Source: Paramecium octaurelia
Lineage: Eukaryota > Ciliophora > Oligohymenophorea > Peniculida > Parameciidae
DNA length: 64,000 bases
Assembly: GCA_905182995.1 (NCBI GenBank)
Contig: CAJJDP010000037.1
Coordinates: 534,862 to 598,861 of the forward strand
Direction of reading: 5' to 3'
Position numbers and translations under genes: made by a program. Below are positions 1 to 11,157 of this stretch, in pieces (position 1 is the first letter of the stretch; every line of letters starts with the position of its first letter). Under the pieces are notes generated by a model that did no database searches, was not told where the DNA came from, and saw only the letters and a list, made by a program, of their open reading frames with translations.

Positions 1-3000
1 AAGTTGAAAAAAGCATTCTACATCCAATGAAGGTGATCAATGTAGTTATGAACACAGTCAAAACTGTTATGATGTTTACATAGAAAACAGTGGAGTATCC
101 TTCATCTAAAAACTTCGGATCCGCATCGGGTGTATTCACATATTCGCTAATGTATTATTCTAAATTAATATATTGTTTAATATAATCGAATTAGGCAAAT
201 CCAAATATAGTAAAGTAATTGTTAACATTGTAAGGATATTCCACATTCAAAAATTATAAGTAGGATACTAATTGTAGAACATCCAAGAGATTCCAAAATA
301 TATTCAGACCTCCAAATAGAAATGCCAAAACAGCGAATCCAAAGAGCAGGTACAAAATATACTTACTCAATTTCATTAAGCCATCAGTTGCACTTTCAGT
401 TGAATTTGAAGGAGTCTGAAATTCCAATAATGAAGTAACATAATTCTTCTCTTTGAATGTATTGCCTTATTTATTGAGTATAGCATCTTGATCTATTATT
501 TAACAAATTAATTAAGGACTGGAAACTACTGATTGAAATTGGATGTTCAATTCTAGAAACATTTAAGTATACTATCCAGAATATTATGTTAGATCTATAA
601 TAGTGATTTCGTATTGATTTAAATTATTGATTTTGAATTTCATAATTGAATTGATACTGCCAGATATTGATACTTATTGATCTGTCTTGATTCTTACAAT
701 TCTTTACGAGTCATATTTGTTATCATAGGGATTTTATTCAAATATAATGGATGGATAGATTATTTTTTCACATAAGGTCTAGCATTAATAACCCTCTTCG
801 ACTTGACATTATTGATTGCATCCATCATTATTCTCTAGATTTCCATCATCACATTGTTCATTCTAAACTTTGATACCATCTCCACAAATAGGGACACATT
901 AATCACCCTAGATTTGATAACCTTGACTTTGGTTACACATAACGCATCCAGATCCATCAGATTAATATACAATACAATCAGTACAATTATCCGATTTGTG
1001 TATGCAAGTCCTGCAACTTTGATCGCAGGGCAGACACATAGAATCTTGTGTTAAATAGAATCCATCAATACAGGCTGTGCAACGACCAGCATCGCAAGCA
1101 GTGCATGTGTGATCTAAACAAAACGAGTTACCATTTAAACATTTATAGCAATTATCTCTATAATTATCATTGCCATCATCGCAATCCTCCTTCCATTGTA
1201 TAATACCATCTCCACACTTTGAATAGCAGTAATGAGTAATTGGAGGATTGACATAATCATTACAACTCAGACATTACTTTTCATTGGATTCATAATATCC
1301 CCTTCTACATTTACAAGAGAACTGAAGACTATTATTTGTTATCAGAGGTTCCCTAGTACTAGGACATCTACTACAGGATTAGTTTGTATTTTTAGAACAT
1401 TCTAGACATGATATATGACACACTAAGATTTATATAAATTAAATTACATCCGCAAACATCAGAAGATTGTTGAAAGTACCCCGATTAACATGTACAAGAT
1501 TTATTGTTAATACTCATAATTCTAAATTGACTATCATAGCATGAAGTGCAAGTATTTGCATCTAGACATGTTTTACAAGTTGAAGGACACACTAATAATT
1601 AGAGGAAATAATTACTTTAACAATTCAATTTACCAACTTCATAATACCCATCCATACAAATACAAGTGTCATTTGCAAGTATTCTATTGTGAGCAGGATG
1701 ACAAGAACTACATCGATCCTTAGTAAAATTGCACTTAAGACATAGATCTGAACATTTAGAACATACTAAATCATTGTCTTCTTGAAAATAGCCCATTTGA
1801 CATTCACAAGAGGATGATTCCAATACTCTATTTTATCCTGGAAGACAAGCTAAACAATTTCGAGCTCTGTCTTAACACTTTCTACATGTTGGATAGCATA
1901 AATAACAACTAAAATTCTCCATATAATATCCATCTAGACATGTGCATTAATTAACATTCAACCATAAATTTTTGGTTTCATCACAAGATAAACAATTATT
2001 GGGATGTTTAGGACGTATTGCACCAACGTCTACTCTATTATTTAAACAGGTCTAACAATTATGGAAGCAATTAGTTTGTGAACAATATTCAATTACATCC
2101 TTTAGAATAGAACAATAGCATATTTTATTTCTCAATTCATATCCATCTTTACATATAATACAATCTTTATATCCATTACAACTACTGCATCCAATATCAC
2201 AAATACTACACTCCCCATTATTATCCACATAATATCCAACTTTACATCCATTGAAATCAGTGCTTATTGTATCTATCTAATTCAAACAATTGCCATTATC
2301 ATCACATTCCAAACAATTACCCTAACAAGTCCAGATGATAATTCGATAATCAAATATCCCACAATATGCCTCACTGTCAATATTTCTAATGCAGTGTAAT
2401 TGCACTGATAATTCATTAGTGGATTAGAATGATTTCACATAACTTACACTCTAAATCACCTCAATCTCAGATTAACCAATTTGATTACCAACTGAAACTC
2501 CACTTCCAAATAATGAATATGTTGGAATTTCAGAATTAACACTTGTTCTAAATTAAATTTGATAGTTCTTAGAATCAATGAATACTAACTTGAAATCTAA
2601 TTTGATTTTGTAGAATGGCTTCTTGTTTCTCAATTTGTGTATCACCTGTTCATTGCTCCAAAAATTAAGTCCTCCTAAAATTAACTTGTTCATAAAGTAT
2701 GTGTATGATTTCATACTTAATTTATTTGAATAAGACTCCAAGTATTAATGATTCAAATCATGAAACATGTTGGTCAGATACTCCTAATTGTTATTGACTA
2801 TTTGTGAATCAACACAAACATTGTTGATCGCACTTGTATAACCTGGGCATTAATCAATACACATCCCTTTAAATAGACTTCTACTGCCAACACAAGATAA
2901 GCATGTATTTAAAGCGTTGAATTTACAAGTTTAACAATTATTTAAACAATTCATTTGATTACTTGTTATTTAATACTGATTAATTACGAAATCTCTGATT

Positions 3001-4251
3001 CCCCATTTCCGCGATGTCTTATTTAATGTAAATTTAGAATCGAATTCTATTTCATTGACTGTTTCTGTCAAATCAAATTTAATATAAATTGAGTAACACT
3101 TACATTATTAATAGTCGGGAGAATTGCAAATTTCTTTAGGTGTAACTCTATTACCCTGATTAAAGTATGATAATAAGAAAACTGATTGAAAGTCCTGTAA
3201 CTTGACCACCACAAACTAATTGAATTTAATTAGTATTTCTTCTGGCATCAAACTGCCCATTTTACCAGTCATATACAAAGTAAATCTCATCTCATATTAC
3301 CCATTTGCAGGCAATGAAATATCATTATACACAATTTTGTCTGTATTACCAAACATACCAGCCACGCTCTTGGTTCCAATTGTTTGCGTCATCAATTATA
3401 TAGTACTATAATATTTATCGGGAATATATTGGAATTTGTAAATATTGAAGTTATCCTAATCCAAATCCATATAGATATTGTTTATTGTTGCCAATTAACA
3501 AACACCATTCTTATCAGGCACATGATTAAGTGGACATTCATTAAGACATTACAAATCTGGATTGAAAAATGAATAATTTATTAATGGATTGCATCTACAT
3601 TATGATTTTATCAATTCATATCCTAACTTACATGTCAAGCATTTATATTCATCACATTCTTCACAAAGATCATCACAATAAAAAACTTATAATACAAAAT
3701 TTGTTATTCCATAATCACTGGTCGAACCAGCAGTATATTACTCATGTACAATTTCAATGTTTAATTAAGGATCATTAAATGATATTGTTTAATCTATTCT
3801 TGAGATTTTTTCAGAGTTCGATTTCCCGAAAGGCCTTGCCATACAATATCTCATTGGATAATCCTCTAAATAACTGTTATTTGGAGTTTCGTAATGCACT
3901 AACAAACTGTTGGCATATACAGTTAGAGCCTCTACAGAATTCCATAAACCAAAATAGTAGATATCGAAACTGATTCTGATTTTACTAAATCCTCTAAATG
4001 GAGACATTAGGATATTACGAGTTAGGGAAATATCACCTTAAAGTATTTTTGAATTGAGAGTTGGTTATAAGTCGCAAACTAGTAACAAATTTGATGAAGG
4101 GATGTTGTTTGAATTGATCCACAAATGAAATGTTGAACTATCCATTAACTCTGATTAGAAAAGTTCCCAACCTAAAGATCGGATGATAACTAGTACCACA
4201 ATGGATTTTCATCATAAGGATTGATAAAACTAGGAATTACAGCTATTTCAT
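1..4251 (-). CDS. Large cysteine-rich membrane protein with signal peptide (3' end off window)
   Basis: Starts at 4251 with a hydrophobic signal peptide (MKQLQFLVLSILMMKIHC) split from the next exon by a 25-nt intron at 4172-4196. The ectodomain holds many CxxC-type, furin/EGF-like repeats, densest at about 1020-2350 and again near 2900. At the left edge it changes to hydrophobic segments (about 1-100 and 240-400 read on the minus strand) typical of membrane spans, so a multi-pass C-terminus is likely and the gene continues beyond base 1. This architecture (signal peptide, Cys-rich repeats, C-terminal membrane spans) is common in large Paramecium and Tetrahymena surface-protein families of unknown function. 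The 3' exon structure was not followed in full. It is divergent from the EF-hand gene, 204 bp away. Ligand and role are unknown. Confidence 0.8.
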
Positions 4252-4455
4252 TATGTTATTTATATAAATAAATCCATATTACATCAATCTAGAGAGATAT
4301 ACTAAAATTATATTGATAAATTCTGTTGTCATATTATAATCAATTTCATCATCAAATACACTTACTAATAAAATTTGACTATTCGCTTCTTATCGTTTGG
4401 GTGATTATTTTTTTTAAATTTATATATAAATATACTTGCTCCAATAATTATATTA

Positions 4456-5382
4456 ATGATATTACCTCCATCTGATCAAATACTCCATTCAGTGTAATCA
4501 AAATAGTGGTTCAATTCTCGATGTCAATCCAAAGTTAAATTGCAGTATTTGAAATCATCACGTGAAATAATGAATGACAATGTTGTCACAAACACATTTC
4601 GTTTAATCGACAGAGATTAATCAAGTAACTTTGCCCATCTAGATTTGTAGAGACACTTGAAATTGAAGAGTTGTACTCCATGTTTCTCAAGAACGGCTAT
4701 CCGATCAACATCAATTTGTTGAGAGGCTTTTTTGAGAAAGCAGATAAAGACAATAACAGTATATCAATCTCCATATTATTTAGAATCTATTGAATTAGAA
4801 GAATTCAAACATATTATGTACGATGAATAGGCTACACAATGTAAATCAACGTATTTAAATAGCTTTTAGAGAAATGATGAGAAAAATGAGAGAACAAGCC
4901 AAAGAATCCAATTATTATTCTACTGACTTTGTCCGATTATTGAGATATCTATCTTATTGTCAAGACAGAAATGCTTTGCAATTTTAAATCAATGTATGTC
5001 ATCTTCAATTACTTAGAATCACAGATTAACTGTAGAAAAGAGATCAAAATTAGTATCTCAATTGATCTAGCTCAATCATCAATACAACTAAGATTAATAA
5101 ATGAGTGATGAATAATTACAACCTAGACCATTTAAAAAATAGAATAATGATCGGAAAATCTTACCACCTTTAAATAAACATTATGTTGGCAACTCAAATC
5201 CATCCGCCATTGCTTAAGCATAACTTAAATTGAACTTAAGTGATGTACAAAAGAATTCAACCTTATCTTTGCCATCATACAAATCCCCTCAAAACACAGA
5301 TAGATTTAGCAAGTAATCCACAATCAAATGTCAAAATTATATAAGAATCAATAATAAAATATTTAGTAATAATAAAAAATGA
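4456..5382 (+). CDS. EF-hand calcium-binding protein
   Basis: About 275 residues after removing four tiny introns: 26 nt after DRDQS, 25 nt inside the second EF loop, 22 nt after ATQ, and 23 nt after QFQIN. Two EF-hand loops appear only once the introns are removed: DRDQSKTLEIEE and DKDNNKSIELEE. Both have acidic residues at positions 1, 3 and 12 and a hydrophobic residue at position 8. The C-terminal third is basic, Gln/Ser/Asn-rich and without a recognised domain. The stop is the TGA at 5380-5382. It is probably a calcium sensor; its partner is unknown. The two restored loops are among the best evidence in the window for the intron model. Confidence 0.85.
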
Positions 5383-5486
5383 ATGTCTTATTAATTTTAT
5401 TTATTTATTATTATATCACCTCAAATTATATATGAATCTTCAAAAATAATTCAGATTTTTTAAAAATAAACAATTAACATTAAAAA

Positions 5487-7320
5487 TCAGTTGTAAGGCA
5501 AACAATAAAACTGTCCATCCTTGTCATCTTTGCATTTTAAACACTTGTTGTAAGATTCGCAAGTCAAGCAACCAACAGAACATTTTTGACATCCATTCTC
5601 ATCTAAATAATAACCATCTATGCATTATAAATTTGAATAATCAAACTTTTCTATATTTTTTTGAAATGCTCTACAATCTGATGCAAGTGAGCCCACACAT
5701 TAGAGACAAAGTGGAGAACACTAAATTATTTCAGATTCTTACTTTCATTGTCATGAAATAATAATTAGAGATTACACATCTACCATTACTCGAGATTTTA
5801 CATCCTAAATTCATATTAAGGATATTCTTATTATGATAAAGTGTACGATCAATGAAAGATACATTCTTATGCACCAAAAATGTTTTGCCATCTATTGTGT
5901 AAGTAAAGCAATCTGAATCTGAAGTAGAGTTCTCAATTGTTAAGTTAAACATCAATCTAATCTAGTAATGTTTTCCAAGATTTAATTATTTTGTAAAAGT
6001 AGTCCTTCGCCAATTGTCTTTCAAACCTCCTCCAATAAATGTAGTCCCATTTTCATATCTAAAACTAATCAATTCCTTCATGTCAAAAGTTTTTTGGCCA
6101 AAGATTTCTAGGAATTTCTGAAATGGAGAAACTAATTTTACAAGAAAACTAACATCTTAAACAATTATTAAAGAAAATACCTTGTTATTATTCATCAATA
6201 TTGATGCATTAAGCATCTTTTTATATTGTATAATAAGGACATTATTTTATGCATTAATTCTCATATAAATATAAATTTTGATTGCATTTACTACATACTT
6301 TATTAAATGAACACTATTCACATTCATTGATTCTACAATCATAAGATTTTATTTCTTTATCATATAGTTTAATCTCTTCAATAATCCAATATCCAGCATT
6401 CTCTGAACTTTTTGAATAACTATAAATCGTAATGTTATTTTATTCTTAAAATTACATCTTAAAGTAACCCTTCACCTATATGCAATCCAATTCGAACCTT
6501 GGTTTACAATATTTATATGATTAAGTGTTATAATAGATTGGGAGAAAAGGATGAATTGTTTCAGGTTGAGCATTTTCTTTGGAAATCTTTAAAATTGAAT
6601 TGTAGTGTTCCTCCTGTTTGCCATAACAATTAAACAAGATCTCCAAATACCCTTCAAAATTTTATTAAAAATCAATAAGTAATTCTTAATTTTCTCCAAA
6701 TCTCTTAGTTAATCCAAAATCATTTTTTACAGACTTTTAATTTAAACCCATTTAATTTAAACCTCATTTATTTCAAATTATATACTTGTCTTTATGCATT
6801 CTCTAAACTCAGCTATATATCCTTTTGGGCATTCATCAACGCATTAATCTTTAAATCTTAATTTTTCACATTAATCTAATATCTCGAGCTCACAAAATCC
6901 AGATAAGCAATATTTGCAATTCTATGGACATTCATCAATAAATAAGTTAAAGTTCCTTATTGAAAATTAGATAAAATCACTAAAAATGAACTGTATTATT
7001 ATATCGGAGGCCTAATGCTCAAATTCTATATGGTATTCCGTAAAATCTTTTTCAACAACCAAAAAATTTCTCTTAATACCATTAACCTTAATTAGTATCT
7101 CTACTTAACTAAAATTTGATTTTGCATCAAACATTATATGTAATCTCCTATACGCCTACACTCCCTCATATTTTATTGAGTAGCTTCCATTTGCCACAAT
7201 CAAATAATCCTCCTCTAAAATCATTTAGTCATTCTTAATTGACTCAATAATTTTTTTTGAAGTTATAACATTCCAACATTTAATCCATTGAATCAAGAAG
7301 AATAGAAATATCAATTACAT
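5487..7320 (-). CDS. Secreted cysteine-rich protein
   Basis: Starts at 7320 with a clear signal peptide (MQLIFLFFLIQWIKC), followed by a beta-rich region and then CxxC-rich furin-like repeats such as ECPQNCKYCLSGFCE and CLTCESYNKCLKCK near the C-terminus. The frame ends at TGA 5487-5489 shortly after the last Cys pair, with no membrane segment seen at the end, so it is probably secreted or surface-attached. Its plan resembles the ectodomain of the neighbouring gene at 1-4251, suggesting related members of one ciliate Cys-rich family. Some introns in 5950-6800 were not mapped. Function is unknown. Confidence 0.72.
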
Positions 7321-7840
7321 TTTTTCAAAATATTATTTATTCAATGAAAATATCTATCTTGACAAGAAGAGACTTAAATACAATCTCAATTCTAACAACT
7401 AATCGGTAAATCATCTGTTATATTACGTATTATGTTTAGACATATTATAAAACATTAGCTTTGTTTAACAAAAAGTTATAGCATCGCAAATTCTGTCATT
7501 AAGAAGGAAATATATACTTATAATCTTTAAAACTCTCTACAATCTAATATAATTATCTTTCTTCGAAGGAAAACTATTAACTTTTATTTTTTAACATAAT
7601 TATAAAATATGTAATAACTTAATCATGATATCAGTTCTCTTTCACTTAGATTACATGAAAATATCCTACCGGTACATTAAAAAATATATATATAGACTGT
7701 ATAAAGTACAATATAGAATTAATATTAAGTATATATTTACATTTTTCATTTAATTAGTGATAATCGATAAATATTAATCTTTTCGTATGTTTATTTTTTT
7801 TCTTATTAAGGAAATCATCCTTATCATGTCTCTTCTTCAA
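7321..7840. other. AT-rich intergenic region
   Basis: No convincing coding frame on either strand with the ciliate code. It holds runs of A and T and short direct repeats. It probably contains the promoter of the Cys-rich gene to its left and the 3' flank of the broken gene to its right. Confidence 0.5.
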
Positions 7841-9249
7841 TAACATCTAAATTTAAGCAACTTAAGAGGATGAATTATTTTAAATAATAAAGATAATTAA
7901 TTTGATTAGTGATATAATTATATCAGAAATATTACTAAAAATGTATTCAGACTAAAATTAATGAAAAAAATTGGACCTTGTATTGAATTAATTACAATTA
8001 TTAATTTGATATATAATAGATCAATTTAGATTATGTAATTAGAATTAGAGTAAATAACATTTTGCTAGATATTATTTCCTAATAGGGACTTATATAAAAA
8101 TAAATTTTGATTAGGAAAATACAATTGCTAATTTTAATATTTTTGGCTTAAATCTTTCGATAGTAAATTAAGAGCCTTAAGTTTTATTGTTTGAAAATAT
8201 CACAGGTGGTTTTGTAATCAATGAACATTCCTTATTTCATTTAATCTAAAAATATTGATTAATACTTATTTTAAAGTTTATTGATGATTCATACTCTTTA
8301 AATTATTAATTGTTGTTTCTACTCGAGAATTCTAGAATTATACTCTACTTTAAGTATCTCTTCAATTTAATATAATCTTATAATAGTTTAACTGATTTTT
8401 CTCTACTTTATCGTTCTCTATTGACAGCATCTTCCATTTGTAATGAGAGATTCTTTATTTTATAAGTATATTCATCTTATATCTATGCTAATCTTGCTTC
8501 ATAATGCCTTTTTGTTTTAGCAAGTTCTTCTAATTAAATTTAACATTGTCTGGTTAATGAATTAATTTTGCCTTTCCGTGTCGAAAGTTCCTATTTTCGA
8601 CTGTTAATTCAGATCTAATCAGTTAATTTTTGCACAAGCAATGAATTTTTTCAGTCAATTCACTTATTTATCTTTGTAAATCATCTGTTTACTAGGAATT
8701 AGTTTCAAAATCTAATTTCAACCCATTTTCCATACGAGTAATTTCTGTTTTTATTTCGTTAGTTAATCTATCATTTATAGCTGTAATTTAGTTTATTTCT
8801 AAACTCTCTTATTGCTTATCTTAGTTTTCTTTGAGATTGTTCAGTTCTTCTCTATGTTTAACCATTTAGTACTATAAAGTCTAATCAAATTATTATTCTT
8901 TTAATTTATATCGATCTTTAATAGCATTTCCCTCTCTTTTTTTAATTAATTTATCAAAATTTTATAATTTTTTTTTTTAATAAGATTTAGATTTTGTTTT
9001 CATAGTTATCCATTATTCGAATTGTTTATTTTAATTTACGCTTATTCTAATCTAATTATCTCTTTAGTGCTCTATTTTCATCTCTCGATTAATCAATTTC
9101 TCTTTCACTTATTTATCAAATAATTCTCTTTCTCTTTTTGTGCATCTGCTATAATTCCTTTGATAATTCAATTTGACTCAATTATCCTTTATTTTAAAGA
9201 TTAATTATTTCTTGTTTTAAATACTAATTTTAATGTTTCAACAACTTAT
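7841..9249. repeat. Direct repeat copy 1 of 2 (1,409 bp), ends at the N at 9250
   Basis: Bases 7841-9249 match 9251-10659 base for base wherever I compared them, with a constant offset of 1,410. The copy ends exactly at the N. This is the pattern of two overlapping contigs joined end to end without merging. Confidence 0.93.
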
Positions 9250-11077
9250 NTAACATCTAAATTTAAGCAACTTAAGAGGATGAATTATTTTAAATAATAA
9301 AGATAATTAATTTGATTAGTGATATAATTATATCAGAAATATTACTAAAAATGTATTCAGACTAAAATTAATGAAAAAAATTGGACCTTGTATTGAATTA
9401 ATTACAATTATTAATTTGATATATAATAGATCAATTTAGATTATGTAATTAGAATTAGAGTAAATAACATTTTGCTAGATATTATTTCCTAATAGGGACT
9501 TATATAAAAATAAATTTTGATTAGGAAAATACAATTGCTAATTTTAATATTTTTGGCTTAAATCTTTCGATAGTAAATTAAGAGCCTTAAGTTTTATTGT
9601 TTGAAAATATCACAGGTGGTTTTGTAATCAATGAACATTCCTTATTTCATTTAATCTAAAAATATTGATTAATACTTATTTTAAAGTTTATTGATGATTC
9701 ATACTCTTTAAATTATTAATTGTTGTTTCTACTCGAGAATTCTAGAATTATACTCTACTTTAAGTATCTCTTCAATTTAATATAATCTTATAATAGTTTA
9801 ACTGATTTTTCTCTACTTTATCGTTCTCTATTGACAGCATCTTCCATTTGTAATGAGAGATTCTTTATTTTATAAGTATATTCATCTTATATCTATGCTA
9901 ATCTTGCTTCATAATGCCTTTTTGTTTTAGCAAGTTCTTCTAATTAAATTTAACATTGTCTGGTTAATGAATTAATTTTGCCTTTCCGTGTCGAAAGTTC
10001 CTATTTTCGACTGTTAATTCAGATCTAATCAGTTAATTTTTGCACAAGCAATGAATTTTTTCAGTCAATTCACTTATTTATCTTTGTAAATCATCTGTTT
10101 ACTAGGAATTAGTTTCAAAATCTAATTTCAACCCATTTTCCATACGAGTAATTTCTGTTTTTATTTCGTTAGTTAATCTATCATTTATAGCTGTAATTTA
10201 GTTTATTTCTAAACTCTCTTATTGCTTATCTTAGTTTTCTTTGAGATTGTTCAGTTCTTCTCTATGTTTAACCATTTAGTACTATAAAGTCTAATCAAAT
10301 TATTATTCTTTTAATTTATATCGATCTTTAATAGCATTTCCCTCTCTTTTTTTAATTAATTTATCAAAATTTTATAATTTTTTTTTTTAATAAGATTTAG
10401 ATTTTGTTTTCATAGTTATCCATTATTCGAATTGTTTATTTTAATTTACGCTTATTCTAATCTAATTATCTCTTTAGTGCTCTATTTTCATCTCTCGATT
10501 AATCAATTTCTCTTTCACTTATTTATCAAATAATTCTCTTTCTCTTTTTGTGCATCTGCTATAATTCCTTTGATAATTCAATTTGACTCAATTATCCTTT
10601 ATTTTAAAGATTAATTATTTCTTGTTTTAAATACTAATTTTAATGTTTCAACAACTTATTTTCATTCTAACTTTACTGAATCTTTGAATATATTCTGTTT
10701 TCTTTTCTTAGCAACCACAGCTGCGTTTAATTTTAGAATTTATATTCTAATATATCAAGTTAAATCTTTAAGTTATCACCATTTACTTTTGAAGTATCAC
10801 ATCATAATTTTTAATATGATCTTCGTATACAATAAATATGGGAGCCAAATACAATAAATCAGTTTGATGCTTGATGTCTTGATGAATTACATCAACTTTA
10901 GTAATTCCCAAACTTTTTAAATACTAAGCTCCTTAGAGAATCTCCCATCTAGTTAAAATATTGAATTTTAAATTACTTTCGTTTACCTAGAAGGAAAGTT
11001 ATGATTTTCATGAGTTTATTTAATTTAGCAGTATTGTCTCTGATTATTTAGGTTGAACCATAGCCATTGGGTTTCGT
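8237..11077 (-). pseudogene. Coiled-coil protein gene with broken reading frame, interrupted by an assembly overlap
   Basis: Strong minus-strand coding character: Lys/Glu/Gln-rich heptad-like sequence such as KENQDKQQESLEINQ and QIQLEELAKTKRHYEARL. A non-coiled N-terminal block near 10800-10960 contains QYLKSLGITKVDVIHQDIK. No single frame or set of 20-30 nt introns joins the pieces. Frame changes are needed near 10985 and 10805, an in-frame TGA lies near 10530 (9120 in the first copy), and further shifts follow downstream. The span also includes a duplicated 1,409-bp segment and an N, so the real gene is about 1.4 kb shorter. Either this is a decaying gene or the sequence near the contig ends is poor. 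The HQDIK string recalls a kinase catalytic loop, but no DFG or APE motif follows, so I do not call a kinase. Confidence 0.45.
9251..10659. repeat. Direct repeat copy 2 of 2 (1,409 bp), begins after the N at 9250
   Basis: Second copy of 7841-9249. The unique sequence resumes at 10660 and continues the same broken coiled-coil gene. It is likely the left end of the right-hand contig. Confidence 0.93.
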
Positions 11078-11157
11078 TACATATTTGTTATAATAAATTT
11101 AATTTATCTATTAAATCATATTCAAAATGAATTTTCAATAATTTTAATTATATATCA

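Noticed and set aside
1..100. Telomeric repeats (CCCCAA/CCCAAA) at either window edge
   Set aside because: Not present; both edges lie inside genes.
10880..10960. Kinase-like catalytic loop (QYLKSLGITKVDVIHQDIK) in the coiled-coil gene
   Set aside because: No glycine loop, DFG or APE around it, and what follows turns into coiled coil; the resemblance is probably chance.
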